From positions 62,001 to 126,000 of the forward strand of contig NZ_JQLX01000015.1 of NCBI RefSeq assembly GCF_000744435.1: a stretch of 64,000 nt of DNA, in the 5' to 3' direction. The stretch is from Hippea jasoniae (GTDB taxonomy: Bacteria; Campylobacterota_A; Desulfurellia; Desulfurellales; Hippeaceae). Numbering within the stretch: the stretch's first letter is position 1; each line of letters starts with the position of its first letter. The translations under genes were made by a program, and so were the position numbers. Below the pieces are notes generated by a model that was not told the origin of the DNA, did no database searches, and saw only the letters and a program-made list of their open reading frames with translations. Positions 28,879-39,475 of this stretch are shown in pieces.

Positions 28879-29275
28879 TTTTTGGCTTTTTCAGATTATG
28901 TTTGATATAGGCGTTGTGGGTTATATTTTGTTTAGCAGATATATAGAAAAGAAAGAAAAAGAAAGCCTCTTAAGGCTTGTGGAGAGCTTGAGGAATCTTG
29001 TAGAAAAACAGAAAAAACTTATAGAGATAGCCAATGTAAGAATCAGTGAGCATCAGGAGAGACTGGGCAGGATCTTCGATGATATTCAGAAGAAAAACAC
29101 ACTTTTGACACAACTTTTGAGCACGATAAATGCTAAAACGCTTGGCAAAGATGTAAAAGAGCAGATTATCATGCTTTCAAGAAGCGGCAAATCAACAGAT
29201 GAGATAGCAAAGCAGCTTAAGATGAACAAGGGTGAGGTTGAGTTGATTATAAAGCTTTATGAGGAGGATACTTAG
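28868..29275 (+). CDS. membrane-anchored coiled-coil protein with DUF2802-like C-terminus
   Basis: Small protein of 135 residues: one N-terminal membrane segment (about 4-20), a long charged coiled coil (about 25-95), and a C-terminal segment (IIMLSRSGKSTDEIAKQL, then MNKGEVELIIKLYE) that reads like a helix-turn-helix and resembles DUF2802. Function unknown. It lies between a PilZ-like gene and glnB, ending directly before the glnB ATG. Confidence 0.6.
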   Translation: MMDNFWLFQIMFDIGVVGYILFSRYIEKKEKESLLRLVESLRNLVEKQKKLIEIANVRISEHQERLGRIFDDIQKKNTLLTQLLSTINAKTLGKDVKEQIIMLSRSGKSTDEIAKQLKMNKGEVELIIKLYEEDT

Positions 29276-29613
<338 letters not shown>

Positions 29614-29614
<1 letters not shown>

Positions 29615-32142
29615 TGGATGAGTTTAGAGAAAAAAAACTTGAAGAAAAGCAGATTCTCTTTGAGAAATTCAAACAATACAACACCAAAAGAAGGTGGGTC
29701 AGATATGTTGTAAAACAGCATACAAAATGGGTTGATGTTACTTTAGCTGAATTCTTCAGGTATATTGACCATCGTAATGATTTAGCTGTTGTTGGCGTAG
29801 GAGGATACGGCAGAAGACAGCTGAATCCCCACTCCGATATCGATATACTTATTGTTTGTAAAAATCCTGCCTCAGTAGAAGGTATTCCGAGTAAACTCTC
29901 CGACCTATTTTTCTATTTAGGGTATGATTGTTCTGTTAGTGTTAGAACGCCAGCTGAGTGTTTTGTAGATGCACAAAAGGATTTAACAATCAAAACAGCC
30001 CTTCTTGATGCGCGTTTCATATATGGCAGCAGGGATATTTTTGATGAGTTTGGTAAAGTTTATAAAAAAATATTGGAGTACAAAAAGGATGAATTTATAG
30101 AGGCTCATCTTGAATACCTTAAAAATAGGCATAAAAAGTATGGCTCAACTGTATTTATGCTTGAGCCCAATGTTAAAGAAGGCGTTGGGGGTTTAAGGGA
30201 TTACCATACGCTTCTGTGGATTTCGAAGGTGTTGTTTAATTCAAAAAACATCATTGATTTAAAAAGGAAAGGAAAAATAATCGAGGAGGATTATTCTCGC
30301 TTCAGGGATGCGCTGTATTTTTTATGGCAGCTAAGAAACGCCCTGCATTTTGCCTCAAACAGAAAAAACGATATTCTTTTTCTTGATATGAGGGAAAAAA
30401 TTGCCACTCAGCTTGACTTTTCAGAAGAAGGGCGGTTTTCAAAGGTTGAGCGACTGATGCGCAAGTTTTATTACAGTGCAGGAAATATTCAACATATCGT
30501 TTCGTTTTATCTTGAACTATTTCTAAATAACAATAAAACCAGAAGCACAGATCTATTTTTTATATCTGATAGGATGTCAATCAATGATAAACTTGAATGC
30601 AGGGATATTAAAGATTTTGATGAGTTGCTTTTTTGTTTTTACTATGCAGCTGTATATCAAAAACCCCTTGATACAACCATTAAACAGATAAGTAAAAAGA
30701 TTTTTGCCGAAATTCCAGCCAAAAGATCGTCAACAACCTCAGCTTTGATTTTCAGGGAAATTCTGTCTGTAAATAAGCCCGTTAGCTGGATTGTAAGGGA
30801 TATGCATGGAGTTAGCCTGCTTGATAGATATATACCTGAATTTGGAAATATATACTGCTTAACAGAGGATAGCCTTTACCACAAATACACCGTGGATGAA
30901 CACTCCATTAAATCTATTGAAGAGATAGAAAAACTTTATGATTATGATACTCCAAAGACATTTATTACCCGTCTTGCCCATATCTTTAAAAGCTTAAAAC
31001 CCCATCAGAGGTTTATCTTAAGACTTACTTTACTGCTTCATGATATTGGAAAGATTAAGAAACAGAAACATGAAATTGTGGGGGCAGAGCTTTCAAAGGA
31101 TATAGCAAAAAGGCTTAAACTCGGAAAAGATCTCTCAGAGATGCTTTATTTTTTGATTAAGCATCATCTTTTTATCAGCAGGCTCATTTCAACGCGTGAT
31201 ATCGATGATGAAAAAACAATAGAGGAGTTTTTGAAGGTTGTTGATAATAAGGAAAAACTTAATCTTCTTATGCTTTTAACCTATGCTGATATGAAGGCGG
31301 TTAACGATAATGTGTGGACTTCATGGAAGGAGGATTTGATAGAGGCACTTTATTTAAAGGCAACATTTAGCTTTGAAAATAGAAGCTATGATGAGTATTT
31401 GCATCAATATGCTGAGGATTCAAAAAGAAAAATAAGGGGTATATTGGGTGAAAATTACAATGATTTGATAGATGTTTTTCCCGATTCCATCTTTAAGGAT
31501 ATCGATTCAGATAGCATGGCTGAATATATAAAAACGATCAAAGATACAAAAAGACATGTGTTTGTGTATAAAAAGGATGGTATCTCAAAGATTGTTGTTT
31601 ATTATAAGAATGTTTTTGGCTTTTTTAATAAAATCAGTGGTGTTCTTGCCTGTTTTGATATAAATATCGTAACGGCAAAATCCTACAATCTGTCCAATGG
31701 GTATATTTTGGATATATTCAGTGTTCAGTTGCCTGACGATAAGCCTATAAGTGATTTTGAGGTTGAAGATATGCTATATCAGGCAAAAGAAGGCAAATTT
31801 GACCTTGATAGATGCATGGATAATAAAAACAATAGATATTTAAGCAGGCTTGAGAGGGCAAAGCTTGAGATATCTGTAACCAATGTTGATGTTTTGATAG
31901 ACAACGATGCAAGCGACATCTATACCGTTATAAGAATATATGCCCCTGATAAGGTCGGATTGGTTTATTTTATAACCAAGGTTTTTGTGGATCTAAAACT
32001 GCAGGTTGGTATGTTTATTTTAGATACGCGCGGCAGCATGGCTGTGGATACATTTTATGTAGTTGACGAAAATTTTAGAAAGATATATGCTTCAAAATTG
32101 ATAGACCTTATTAAGGGCAAGCTTTATGAGGTGTTGATTTGA
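29614..32142 (+). CDS. glnD: [Protein-PII] uridylyltransferase/uridylyl-removing enzyme
   Basis: Bifunctional enzyme of 842 residues. Order of domains: nucleotidyltransferase with GGYGRRQLNPHSDIDI (about 62-77), a GlnE/GlnD-type linker, HD hydrolase domain with LLLHDIGKIKKQKHE (about 473-487), and two C-terminal ACT domains (about 650 onward and about 770 onward) that bind glutamine. It uridylylates PII when nitrogen is low and removes UMP when glutamine is high. Directly coupled to glnB. Confidence 0.94.
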
Positions 32143-32822
32143 GAAGAGAGCCTATCAGGGTCAGCGATATAGAAAAATATATCCCGATTGGACAGAAGGT
32201 TATGGTTTATGTTGAACAGGGCAATTTTAAAGGCACTTATTCCAGCTTTATATACGATATCGACGATAGATATATACATATCTCAATGCCAACAAATGAG
32301 AAGGGCTTGAAGGCTGTTGTAAGGGAAGGCGAAACTGTGGAGGTTAGTTTTGTCGATAGAAAGGGTTATAGAATCGGATTTTCTGCAAGATTAGGAGAAA
32401 TCGAAAAGAAGGGCAATCAGGTTATATACAAGCTTTTAAAGCCAGAGAAACTCTTTAGGGTTGAGTTGAGAGAAAATTTCAGAGTGCCTGTGATGATAGA
32501 GACAGAATTTTATATATTCAAAGGTGGTAAGATAGTAAAATCTACAGGCACGATTTTAGATATCAGTGCTGGTGGTGCTAAACTCTCCTGTGATGATAAA
32601 TTAGAAGTCAGGGATAAACTGGTGTTGAATTTTGAGCTTGGTGGTGAGATGCTTGAGGATATAGAGGCTGAAGTAGTGAGAAAGGCTATAACAGGCGAAG
32701 AGGGCATAAACCACTACGGCTTGATGTTTACCGATTTGACAAAAGAGCAGGAGGATAAGATTATAAAGTTCTGTTTATCAAAACAACTTGAACTTGCAAG
32801 AAAGATGAGGGGTCTTGAATAG
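32139..32822 (+). CDS. YcgR-like PilZ domain protein
   Basis: Protein of 227 residues with an N-terminal YcgR-type domain (about 10-105) and a C-terminal PilZ domain. The c-di-GMP motifs RENFR (RxxxR) and DISAGG (DxSxxG) are both intact and at normal spacing. Such proteins act as flagellar brakes or other c-di-GMP effectors. It starts at a TTG overlapping the glnD stop (TTGA). No flagellar genes are in the window. Confidence 0.82.
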   Translation: MRREPIRVSDIEKYIPIGQKVMVYVEQGNFKGTYSSFIYDIDDRYIHISMPTNEKGLKAVVREGETVEVSFVDRKGYRIGFSARLGEIEKKGNQVIYKLLKPEKLFRVELRENFRVPVMIETEFYIFKGGKIVKSTGTILDISAGGAKLSCDDKLEVRDKLVLNFELGGEMLEDIEAEVVRKAITGEEGINHYGLMFTDLTKEQEDKIIKFCLSKQLELARKMRGLE

Positions 32823-33758
32823 ATGGATGTAGATAAACTTAAACAGGCAAAGGTTGCAGTTGTTGGTGATCTGATCTGTGATAAGTATGTAATGGGAAGC
32901 GTGGAGCGGATTTCACCTGAGGCGCCTGTACCTGTTGTTAGGGTAACAAAGGAGGAGTATTTTCCAGGTGGTGCATCCAATGTAGCTATGAACCTAAAGA
33001 GTCTTGGCTGCGAGGTACATCTATTTGGTGTTGTGGGTAACGATAGCTGCGGAAAAAGACTGCTAAACATGATAAAAAAAAGAGGCGTTGATATTGAGAA
33101 TATTTTTGTTGTTGATGATAGGCCAACAACCCTAAAAACCCGCATTATAGCACAATCCCAACAGATTGTAAGGTTCGATAGGGAGAAGATCCTTCAGCTT
33201 GATAAAAAATATGCCACAAAGATGGCAAAAGGCATAGAAGAAAGCGGCGTAAATACCGTTATAGTTTCTGATTACGGAAAAGGTGTTGTGAGCGATTATC
33301 TCATATCGTTGCTTGTTGATATGGGTTTATTTGTCTGCGTTGATCCCAAGGTTGTCAACGCCTATGCGTATAAAAATGTGGATATTATTACACCCAATTT
33401 AAAAGAGGCAGGCCAGATTAGTGGTATTGAGATAGAATCGTTTAAAAACGGTCTTGAGCTTGCAGCCAAGAAGATCATAAAAACCACAAACTGCAGATAC
33501 CTGTTGATAACCCAGGGCGAAAAGGGTATGAGTTTATTTGATAAAGACGGTTTAATTGTTTATCAACCATCATTTGCAAGGGATGTTTATGATGTAACAG
33601 GAGCCGGTGATACTGTTATAGCCACTGTTGCTGCTGCGATCTCAAGCGGTTTTAATATAAAAGATGCAGTTTATCTATCAAACGTTGCAGCAGGGATTGT
33701 TGTTGGAAAGATCGGAACGGCCGTTGTTAGCCTTGAGGAGATAAAAAGATACCTATGA
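32823..33758 (+). CDS. hldA: D-glycero-beta-D-manno-heptose-7-phosphate kinase
   Basis: PfkB-family kinase of 311 residues, equivalent to the first half of E. coli HldE. VVGDLICDKYVMG and the substrate motif RISPEAPVPVV are characteristic, as are PGGASNVAMNL and the C-terminal anion-hole DVTGAGDTV. It makes heptose 1,7-bisphosphate for LPS inner core. The matching adenylyltransferase is a separate gene at 49911, beside gmhA, so HldE is split here. Confidence 0.93.
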   Translation: MDVDKLKQAKVAVVGDLICDKYVMGSVERISPEAPVPVVRVTKEEYFPGGASNVAMNLKSLGCEVHLFGVVGNDSCGKRLLNMIKKRGVDIENIFVVDDRPTTLKTRIIAQSQQIVRFDREKILQLDKKYATKMAKGIEESGVNTVIVSDYGKGVVSDYLISLLVDMGLFVCVDPKVVNAYAYKNVDIITPNLKEAGQISGIEIESFKNGLELAAKKIIKTTNCRYLLITQGEKGMSLFDKDGLIVYQPSFARDVYDVTGAGDTVIATVAAAISSGFNIKDAVYLSNVAAGIVVGKIGTAVVSLEEIKRYL

Positions 33759-34474
33759 AAACAGCAGTCTTGATTCCTGCAAGATTTGCATCAGAACGAT
33801 TTAAGGGAAAGGTGCTTGTAGATATCAAGCAAAAACCGATGGTTGAATGGGTTTATGAAGCAGCGGCTGCTTCTTGTGCTGATTTTGTTGCGGTTTTGAC
33901 AGATGATAAGAGGGTTTATGATGCTGTTAAAATGTTTGGAGGAGAGGTTTTTTTGGTTGATGGTGATTTTAACAGCGGAAGCGATAGGGTAGCTTACTTT
34001 GTAAAGGATAAAGATTTTGATATTGTTGTAAATTTACAGGCTGATGAGCCTTTGATAGATGGCAAAACAATCGATCTTTTGATTGATTGTTTAAAAAAAA
34101 GCAGTGCTGATATAGCCACGCTTGTTGGGTTGTGCAGCACAGATGAGGTGGATGATAGGGATGTTGTTAAAGTTGTGGTGGATAAGAATGGTTTTGCTCT
34201 CTATTTTTCCCGTCTGCCCATACCATACAACCGCAAGCCTTTTGAAAGCTATTTAAAGCATATCGGTATTTATGCATATAAAAGGGATGTTTTAATTAAG
34301 CTTTCTTCAATGGAGGTTGATGAGATTGAAAAAGCAGAAGGGCTTGAGCAGTTAAGGGCTTTAAGAAACGGGTTTAAGATAAAAACATGTTTTACAGACA
34401 AGTTTTTAATTGGCGTTGATACAAAGAAAGATTTAGAGAGGCTTTTGGAGTATTTAGATGGTAAAGAAGGCTAA
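33755..34474 (+). CDS. kdsB: CMP-Kdo synthetase
   Basis: 3-deoxy-manno-octulosonate cytidylyltransferase of 239 residues, activating Kdo for LPS. It starts VLIPARFASERFKGKVL (N-terminal CTP-binding motif), with VVNLQADEPLI and KHIGIYAYKRDVL. Adjacent to the heptose kinase gene, so this is an inner-core LPS pair. Overlaps hldA by 4 nt and coaBC by 17 nt. Confidence 0.94.
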   Translation: MKTAVLIPARFASERFKGKVLVDIKQKPMVEWVYEAAAASCADFVAVLTDDKRVYDAVKMFGGEVFLVDGDFNSGSDRVAYFVKDKDFDIVVNLQADEPLIDGKTIDLLIDCLKKSSADIATLVGLCSTDEVDDRDVVKVVVDKNGFALYFSRLPIPYNRKPFESYLKHIGIYAYKRDVLIKLSSMEVDEIEKAEGLEQLRALRNGFKIKTCFTDKFLIGVDTKKDLERLLEYLDGKEG

Positions 34475-35666
34475 TGTATTAATTGGTGTAACGGCAAGTA
34501 TAGCCATTTATAAGGCTTTAGAGGTGATAAGTATTTTAAAAAAAAGGGGCTTTTCTGTCAGGGTTGTGTTGAGCAGGGAGGCTAAAGAGTTTATATCACC
34601 TGTTGTGTTTGAGGCTATTACCAATCAGAAGGTTTATAGCGATGTGTTAGAAGAGATCGATTTTGAAAAAACCAATATCACGCATGTTGCCTTGGCTGAG
34701 TGGGCGGATGTATTTGCAGTTGTGCCTGCTACGGCAAATATAATTTCAAAACTGGCCTGTGGTATAGCAGATGATCCTGTAAGTCTTATAGGTCTTGCAA
34801 CCAAGGCGACTAAAATTATAGCACCTGCAATGAACTCATCGATGTATTTAAATCCAATTATTCAGGAGAATATTGCAAAACTCAAAGGGCATGGTTTTGT
34901 GTTTGTTGGACCGAAAGAGGGTATGCTTGCATGCAATACTGAAGGAATTGGACATATTGCAGATTGTGAGGATATTGCTGATGCTATTGAGTCTGCCCTC
35001 TATTTAAAACAGCTTGCAGGTAGGCATGTAATTGTTACAGCGGGTCCCACCATTGAGCCTGTCGACCCTGTGAGGTATCTGACAAACCATTCAAGCGGAA
35101 AGATGGGTTTTGCACTTGCAAAAATCGCCTACTTCATGGGTGCTGATGTGCATTTAATAAGCGGTCCTGTTTGTCTGAAAACGCCTTTTGGTGTAAAGAG
35201 GATCGATGTTTCAACAACCCAAGAGATGCTTGATGCTATAAAAACCACAATTGATGGTCTGGATGGTGAGATTATTTTGGTAATGGCAGCTGCCATTGCA
35301 GATTTTAAACCTGCTAACTATGCTCAAACCAAGATAAAACGCAGCGATAGAGAAAAAATACAAATAGAGCTTACCTCAAATCCCGATGTAACAGCTTCAG
35401 TTAGAGATTATGCATTTGAAAAATCGAAACATTTAAGGATTGTTGGATTTGCAGCAGAGACAGATAATATAATAGAAAATGCAAAACAAAAGATAGCAAA
35501 AAAGGGGCTTGAGTTTATCGTGGCAAACGATGTCAAAAGGGATGATATAGCATTTGGCAGTGATTTTAACGAGGCGATGATTATCTATCCCGATGGCAGA
35601 AGTGAGCTTTTAAAGAAAGATAAAAAAGAAGTGATTGCGTTTGAAATATTGAGGAGAGTTGTATGA
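34458..35666 (+). CDS. coaBC: phosphopantothenoylcysteine decarboxylase/synthetase
   Basis: Bifunctional CoA biosynthesis enzyme of 402 residues. The N-terminal flavin (CoaC) half has GVTASIAIYKA and the substrate motif PAMNSSMY; the C-terminal CoaB half begins VTAGPTIEPVDPVRYLTNHS and has VMAAAIADFKP. Both halves are complete. Overlaps kdsB and hisD. Confidence 0.95.
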   Translation: MVKKANVLIGVTASIAIYKALEVISILKKRGFSVRVVLSREAKEFISPVVFEAITNQKVYSDVLEEIDFEKTNITHVALAEWADVFAVVPATANIISKLACGIADDPVSLIGLATKATKIIAPAMNSSMYLNPIIQENIAKLKGHGFVFVGPKEGMLACNTEGIGHIADCEDIADAIESALYLKQLAGRHVIVTAGPTIEPVDPVRYLTNHSSGKMGFALAKIAYFMGADVHLISGPVCLKTPFGVKRIDVSTTQEMLDAIKTTIDGLDGEIILVMAAAIADFKPANYAQTKIKRSDREKIQIELTSNPDVTASVRDYAFEKSKHLRIVGFAAETDNIIENAKQKIAKKGLEFIVANDVKRDDIAFGSDFNEAMIIYPDGRSELLKKDKKEVIAFEILRRVV

Positions 35667-36955
35667 TAGAAATTAAAAATGAAAGTGATTTAAAAATTAT
35701 AGAAAATGCCATAAAGAATCGCCAGCAGGGCTTTGATAGATATTTAAAAGATGTTTTGACGATTGTGAATGATGTGAAAGAAATGGGCGATGAGGCTTTA
35801 TGCAAATATACAAGCAGATTTGATAATTTTGAAGCAACAAAAGATAACATAAAGGTTAAGGAAGAAGAAATCGAGACTGCTTCAAAAGAGATCTCTAATG
35901 AGGATAAAGAGATTATAAACTGTGCAAAAGAAAGAATAGAGCGATTTCATAAAGCTTTTTTGCCAAAAAGCTGCTTTATAGAAGAAGATGGTGCGATTTT
36001 AGGCAATAGAATCACGCCTGTAAAAAAATGCGGTTTATACATTCCAGGTGGCAAGGCGGCGTATCCTTCAACGGCACTGATGACAATTATTCCTGCAGTT
36101 GTAGCAGGCGTTGAGGATATACAGATTGCCACACCTTCCCCATCCGGTATTCCAAATCCTTATGTTTTATACATAGCAAGCCTTTTTGGTATTAAGGACA
36201 TCTATAAAATAGGTGGAGCGCAGGCTATAGCTGCATTTGCATACTCAACCCAGACCGTTAGAAAGGTTGATGTTATAGCTGGACCTGGCAATATCTATGT
36301 TGCTTTGGCAAAGAGGCTTGTTTTTGGTGATGTAGGTATCGATTCAGTTGCAGGACCTTCTGAGATTATGGTTGTTGCAGACAGCAGTGCTCATATTGAG
36401 TATGTTGCAAAAGACCTGCTCAGTCAGGCTGAGCATGATGAGCTTGCAGGCTGTTTTTTTGTGGGTTTTGATAAAGTATTAACTGAAGCAGTTGAGAAGA
36501 GGTTTTTTGAGCTTGCAAAAAACAATCCGCGTAGCTCAATCACCAATAAGTCAGCCAAAAATGCCCTGTTTGTTTGTGTAGATTCTGTTGAGCTTGCCTC
36601 AAGAGTCGTGGATATTGTTGCACCAGAGCATCTTCAGCTTCATTTAGCCAGCCCCTATGAATTTATGAACAGAATAAACAATGCCGGTGCTATTTTTATA
36701 GGTGAATTTACACCAGAGCCTATCGGTGATTATGTTGCAGGTCCAAATCACACTCTGCCCACCTCATCAACAGCTCGTTTCTTTTCACCCCTTTCTGCAG
36801 AAACATTTTTGAAAAAAACCTCAATTATTCACTTTTCTTATGAGGGCTTTAAAAAAGTAGCAGAGTGCGCCTCAAAGTTTGCAGCTTTAGAGGGTCTTTT
36901 TGCCCATAAGGATGCTATAGATGAAAGAATTAGAAGTATTAAAACCAACGCTTGA
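35663..36955 (+). CDS. hisD: histidinol dehydrogenase
   Basis: Zinc enzyme of 430 residues that oxidises histidinol to histidine in two steps. Motifs: CGLYIPGGKAAYPST, DVIAGPGNIYVA, GPSEIMVVAD, SQAEHD and the histidine pair region APEHLQLH followed by GDYVAGPNHTLPT. Third his gene of the window but 22 kb from hisH-hisA. Overlaps the next gene by 35 nt. Confidence 0.95.
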   Translation: MIEIKNESDLKIIENAIKNRQQGFDRYLKDVLTIVNDVKEMGDEALCKYTSRFDNFEATKDNIKVKEEEIETASKEISNEDKEIINCAKERIERFHKAFLPKSCFIEEDGAILGNRITPVKKCGLYIPGGKAAYPSTALMTIIPAVVAGVEDIQIATPSPSGIPNPYVLYIASLFGIKDIYKIGGAQAIAAFAYSTQTVRKVDVIAGPGNIYVALAKRLVFGDVGIDSVAGPSEIMVVADSSAHIEYVAKDLLSQAEHDELAGCFFVGFDKVLTEAVEKRFFELAKNNPRSSITNKSAKNALFVCVDSVELASRVVDIVAPEHLQLHLASPYEFMNRINNAGAIFIGEFTPEPIGDYVAGPNHTLPTSSTARFFSPLSAETFLKKTSIIHFSYEGFKKVAECASKFAALEGLFAHKDAIDERIRSIKTNA

Positions 36956-37388
36956 TGATGTTGATGATATATATAGTCTTGTAGATTTTTATGCTAAAAA
37001 AGGTGACATACTGCCGCGTAGCAGGGAGAATATATCTGAACGGATAAGGGAATTTGTGTGTGTTAAGGATAATAATAGGGTTGTGGGTATTGCAAGTTTG
37101 AGAATATTTTATCCCAAGCTTGCAGAGATAAGAACAATTGCTGTAGATGAGCAATATCAAAACAGAAATTTGGGAAAAAGGTTGATTGAAGCATGTTTGA
37201 ATGAAGCAAAAATCTTAAAGGTGAAGGATGTTTTTGCCCTCACATTTAGAGTTGAGTTTTTTTTAAAATTAGGTTTTGAGTTAATCGATAAAAAACTTCT
37301 ACCCTCGAAAAAGATATGGGAGGATTGTATAAACTGTCCTTTGTTTCCCTCCTGCAAAGAAGAAGCCGTCATCTACCACATTTATTAA
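36921..37388 (+). CDS. argA: GNAT acetyltransferase, probable N-acetylglutamate synthase
   Basis: GNAT protein of 155 residues. DILPRSRENISERIREF, IRTIAVDEQYQNRNLGKRL (acetyl-CoA loop) and the C-terminal pattern KIWEDCINCPLFPSC are shared with the short stand-alone ArgA-type acetyltransferases of deltaproteobacteria and relatives. It would acetylate glutamate, the first step of arginine synthesis, feeding ArgB encoded at 55456. It is the last gene of the 20-kb run, followed by a 109-nt gap. Confidence 0.75.
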   Translation: MKELEVLKPTLDDVDDIYSLVDFYAKKGDILPRSRENISERIREFVCVKDNNRVVGIASLRIFYPKLAEIRTIAVDEQYQNRNLGKRLIEACLNEAKILKVKDVFALTFRVEFFLKLGFELIDKKLLPSKKIWEDCINCPLFPSCKEEAVIYHIY

Positions 37389-37432
37389 GTATTGTTAATT
37401 TTACTTTTCCACAGTTTAAAACAAAAATGTAG

Positions 37433-37438
37433 TATAAT
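37433..37438 (+). promoter_or_regulatory. probable -10 box for the glutamate synthase operon
   Basis: A perfect TATAAT lies in the 109-nt gap between the acetyltransferase gene and the FMN subunit gene, 59 nt before the chosen GTG start. The upstream segment at -35 distance (near 37410) is not a good match, so activator help is possible. Confidence 0.45.
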
Positions 37439-37497
37439 TGACAAAAAACTATCAATTTTATATCATAGCAATCCAAAGCTTTTTTAGGAGGAGAGAA

Positions 37498-39012
37498 GTG
37501 AAATGGATGAAAAATCTACGGGACTATATACCGCCCTCTTTTGTAGTTGTCAGGGATGATTATAGATGTATTCGATGTAAGGCTTGTGTTGAGCAGTGTT
37601 CATTTGATGCAACATTCTATGATGAAGATGAAGATAGGGTCTGGAACTGGAATGCAAACTGTGTAGGCTGCAACAGATGTGCAGCAATATGTCCAACAGA
37701 GGCTATAACCGTAAAAAGAGCAGATCCAACATATCGCTACAACCACAACTGGAGCGGGCATATAGATAGCTTAAAAAAGAGAGCTATGTTTGGTGGCACG
37801 CCTGTTGTTTCGATGGGGAACGATAGGCCTTATCCCATCTATTTTGACCATATTTTACTGAATGCTTCTCAGGTTACAAATCCATCGATCGATCCACTAA
37901 GGGAGCCTATGGAGTTAAAGACATTTCTTGGCAGAAAACCTTCGGCTTTGCATATAAGTGATGGCGCTCTAAAAACACAAATTACACCCCAGCTTGAGCT
38001 TGAAGTGCCAATAATGTTTGCTGCCATGAGTTATGGTGCTTTAAGTTATAATGTTATTGAGGCCTTGGGTAGGGCAGCCAAGGCTATGGGTACATACTAC
38101 AACTCAGGAGAGGGTGGTTTAAACAAAGACCATTATAAATTCAAAGGTAATATTATTGTTCAGGTTGCAAGTGGGCGATTTGGTGTTCATAAGGATTACT
38201 TAGATGTGGGTAGTGCCATAGAGATTAAGATCGGGCAGGGAGCAAAGCCCGGTATTGGTGGTCATCTGCCGGGCGAGAAGGTTTCTGAAACGATCTCTGA
38301 AACCCGTATGATGCCGCAGGGTTCTGATGCTATTTCCCCTGCGCCACACCATGATGTTTACTCGATAGAGGATTTAAGACAGCTGATTTTTGCTTTAAAA
38401 GAGGCAACGGAGTACAAAAAACCTGTAGCCGTTAAAATAGCAGCCGTTCACAATGTTGCAGCCATAGCAAGTGGTATAGCAAGAGCTGGTGCAGATATTA
38501 TTGTGCTTGATGGATTTAAGGGTGGCACAGGAGCATCCCCTCAGGTGATTAGAGATAATGTGGGTTTGCCTATAGAGATAGCGCTTGCTGTTGTCGATGA
38601 AAGATTGAGGCAGGAAGGTATCAGGCAGGATGTTTCGATTGTTGCAGGTGGCGGTATAAGAAACTCCATGGATGTGGTTAAAGCCATAGCTTTGGGTGCT
38701 GATGCTGTCTATATAGGAACAGCGGCTCTTGTTGCGATAGGTTGCACAATGTGCCAGCAATGCCATACAGGCAAATGCGCCTGGGGTATATCAACGCAGG
38801 ATCCCCATCTTTCAAAGAGGGTGAATCCTGACATAGCAAGCAAAAGGCTCATCAATCTCTTAGAGGTGTGGGCTTTAGAAATAAAAGAAACATTGGGAGC
38901 GATGGGCATAAATTCAATTGAATCCCTGCGAGGCAATAGATTGAATCTTAGAGGTGTTGGATTAACAGAAAGGGAGCTTCAAATTCTTGGCATACTGCCA
39001 GCTGGAGAGTAA
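37498..39012 (+). CDS. glutamate synthase FMN-binding subunit with N-terminal ferredoxin domain
   Basis: Central synthase domain of glutamate synthase as a separate protein of 504 residues. Two 4Fe-4S motifs open it (CIRCKACVEQC and CVGCNRCAAICP). The FMN barrel follows, with SGEGGLNKDHY, GQGAKPGIGGHLPG, SPAPHHD and GGTGASP. Near the end, CTMCQQCHTGKCAWG gives the cysteines of the 3Fe-4S cluster. The GTG at 37498 is chosen because AGGAGG lies 6 nt upstream; the ATG at 37507 would be too far. This matches archaeal/Thermotoga-type GltB, not the large fused bacterial enzyme. Confidence 0.9.
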   Translation: MKWMKNLRDYIPPSFVVVRDDYRCIRCKACVEQCSFDATFYDEDEDRVWNWNANCVGCNRCAAICPTEAITVKRADPTYRYNHNWSGHIDSLKKRAMFGGTPVVSMGNDRPYPIYFDHILLNASQVTNPSIDPLREPMELKTFLGRKPSALHISDGALKTQITPQLELEVPIMFAAMSYGALSYNVIEALGRAAKAMGTYYNSGEGGLNKDHYKFKGNIIVQVASGRFGVHKDYLDVGSAIEIKIGQGAKPGIGGHLPGEKVSETISETRMMPQGSDAISPAPHHDVYSIEDLRQLIFALKEATEYKKPVAVKIAAVHNVAAIASGIARAGADIIVLDGFKGGTGASPQVIRDNVGLPIEIALAVVDERLRQEGIRQDVSIVAGGGIRNSMDVVKAIALGADAVYIGTAALVAIGCTMCQQCHTGKCAWGISTQDPHLSKRVNPDIASKRLINLLEVWALEIKETLGAMGINSIESLRGNRLNLRGVGLTERELQILGILPAGE

Positions 39013-39024
39013 GGAGATTTATCG

Positions 39025-39465
39025 ATGAAAGTCGTAAAAATAAAGGAAGATAACTGTGTATATTGTCATCTTTGTGAGGTTGCATGTATCGTTGAGCATT
39101 CTCAATCAAAAGATATAATCAAGGCTTTTAAGAGAGAAGAAAGACCGATTGCACGCTGTAGTGTTGAATTTAACTACCCTGTTTCGCTGTCTGTAATGTG
39201 TAGACATTGCGATGATGCCCCCTGTATAGAGGCCTGCCAGAACGGCTCCATGCATAGGGATGAAAGGGGTTATGTGGTTGTGAACCCCGATACCTGTGTG
39301 GGATGCTGGATGTGTATAATGGCCTGCCCCTACGGGGTAATAAAAAGGGATACACGCAGAGAGGTGTTTGGCTTATCAACAAAGTGTGATTTGTGTCCCG
39401 ATAGGGAGATTCCTGCCTGCGTTGAGGCATGTCCAAACGAAGCATTAACCTATGAAGAACTGTAA
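39025..39465 (+). CDS. four-cluster ferredoxin subunit (HycB/DMSO-reductase-B type)
   Basis: Electron-transfer protein of 146 residues with four cysteine groups: CVYCHLCEVAC, CRHCDDAPCIEAC, CVGCWMCIMACP and CDLC followed later by CVEACP. It probably passes electrons between the FAD oxidoreductase encoded next and the FMN subunit. It begins 12 nt after the FMN subunit gene, inside the split glutamate synthase operon. Confidence 0.85.
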   Translation: MKVVKIKEDNCVYCHLCEVACIVEHSQSKDIIKAFKREERPIARCSVEFNYPVSLSVMCRHCDDAPCIEACQNGSMHRDERGYVVVNPDTCVGCWMCIMACPYGVIKRDTRREVFGLSTKCDLCPDREIPACVEACPNEALTYEEL

Positions 39466-39475
39466 GGGGAAAGAG

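Noticed and set aside
37429-37438. Extended -10 promoter for the glutamate synthase operon
   Set aside because: The bases before TATAAT are TAG rather than TGn, so the extended motif is absent; only a plain -10 box is reported.
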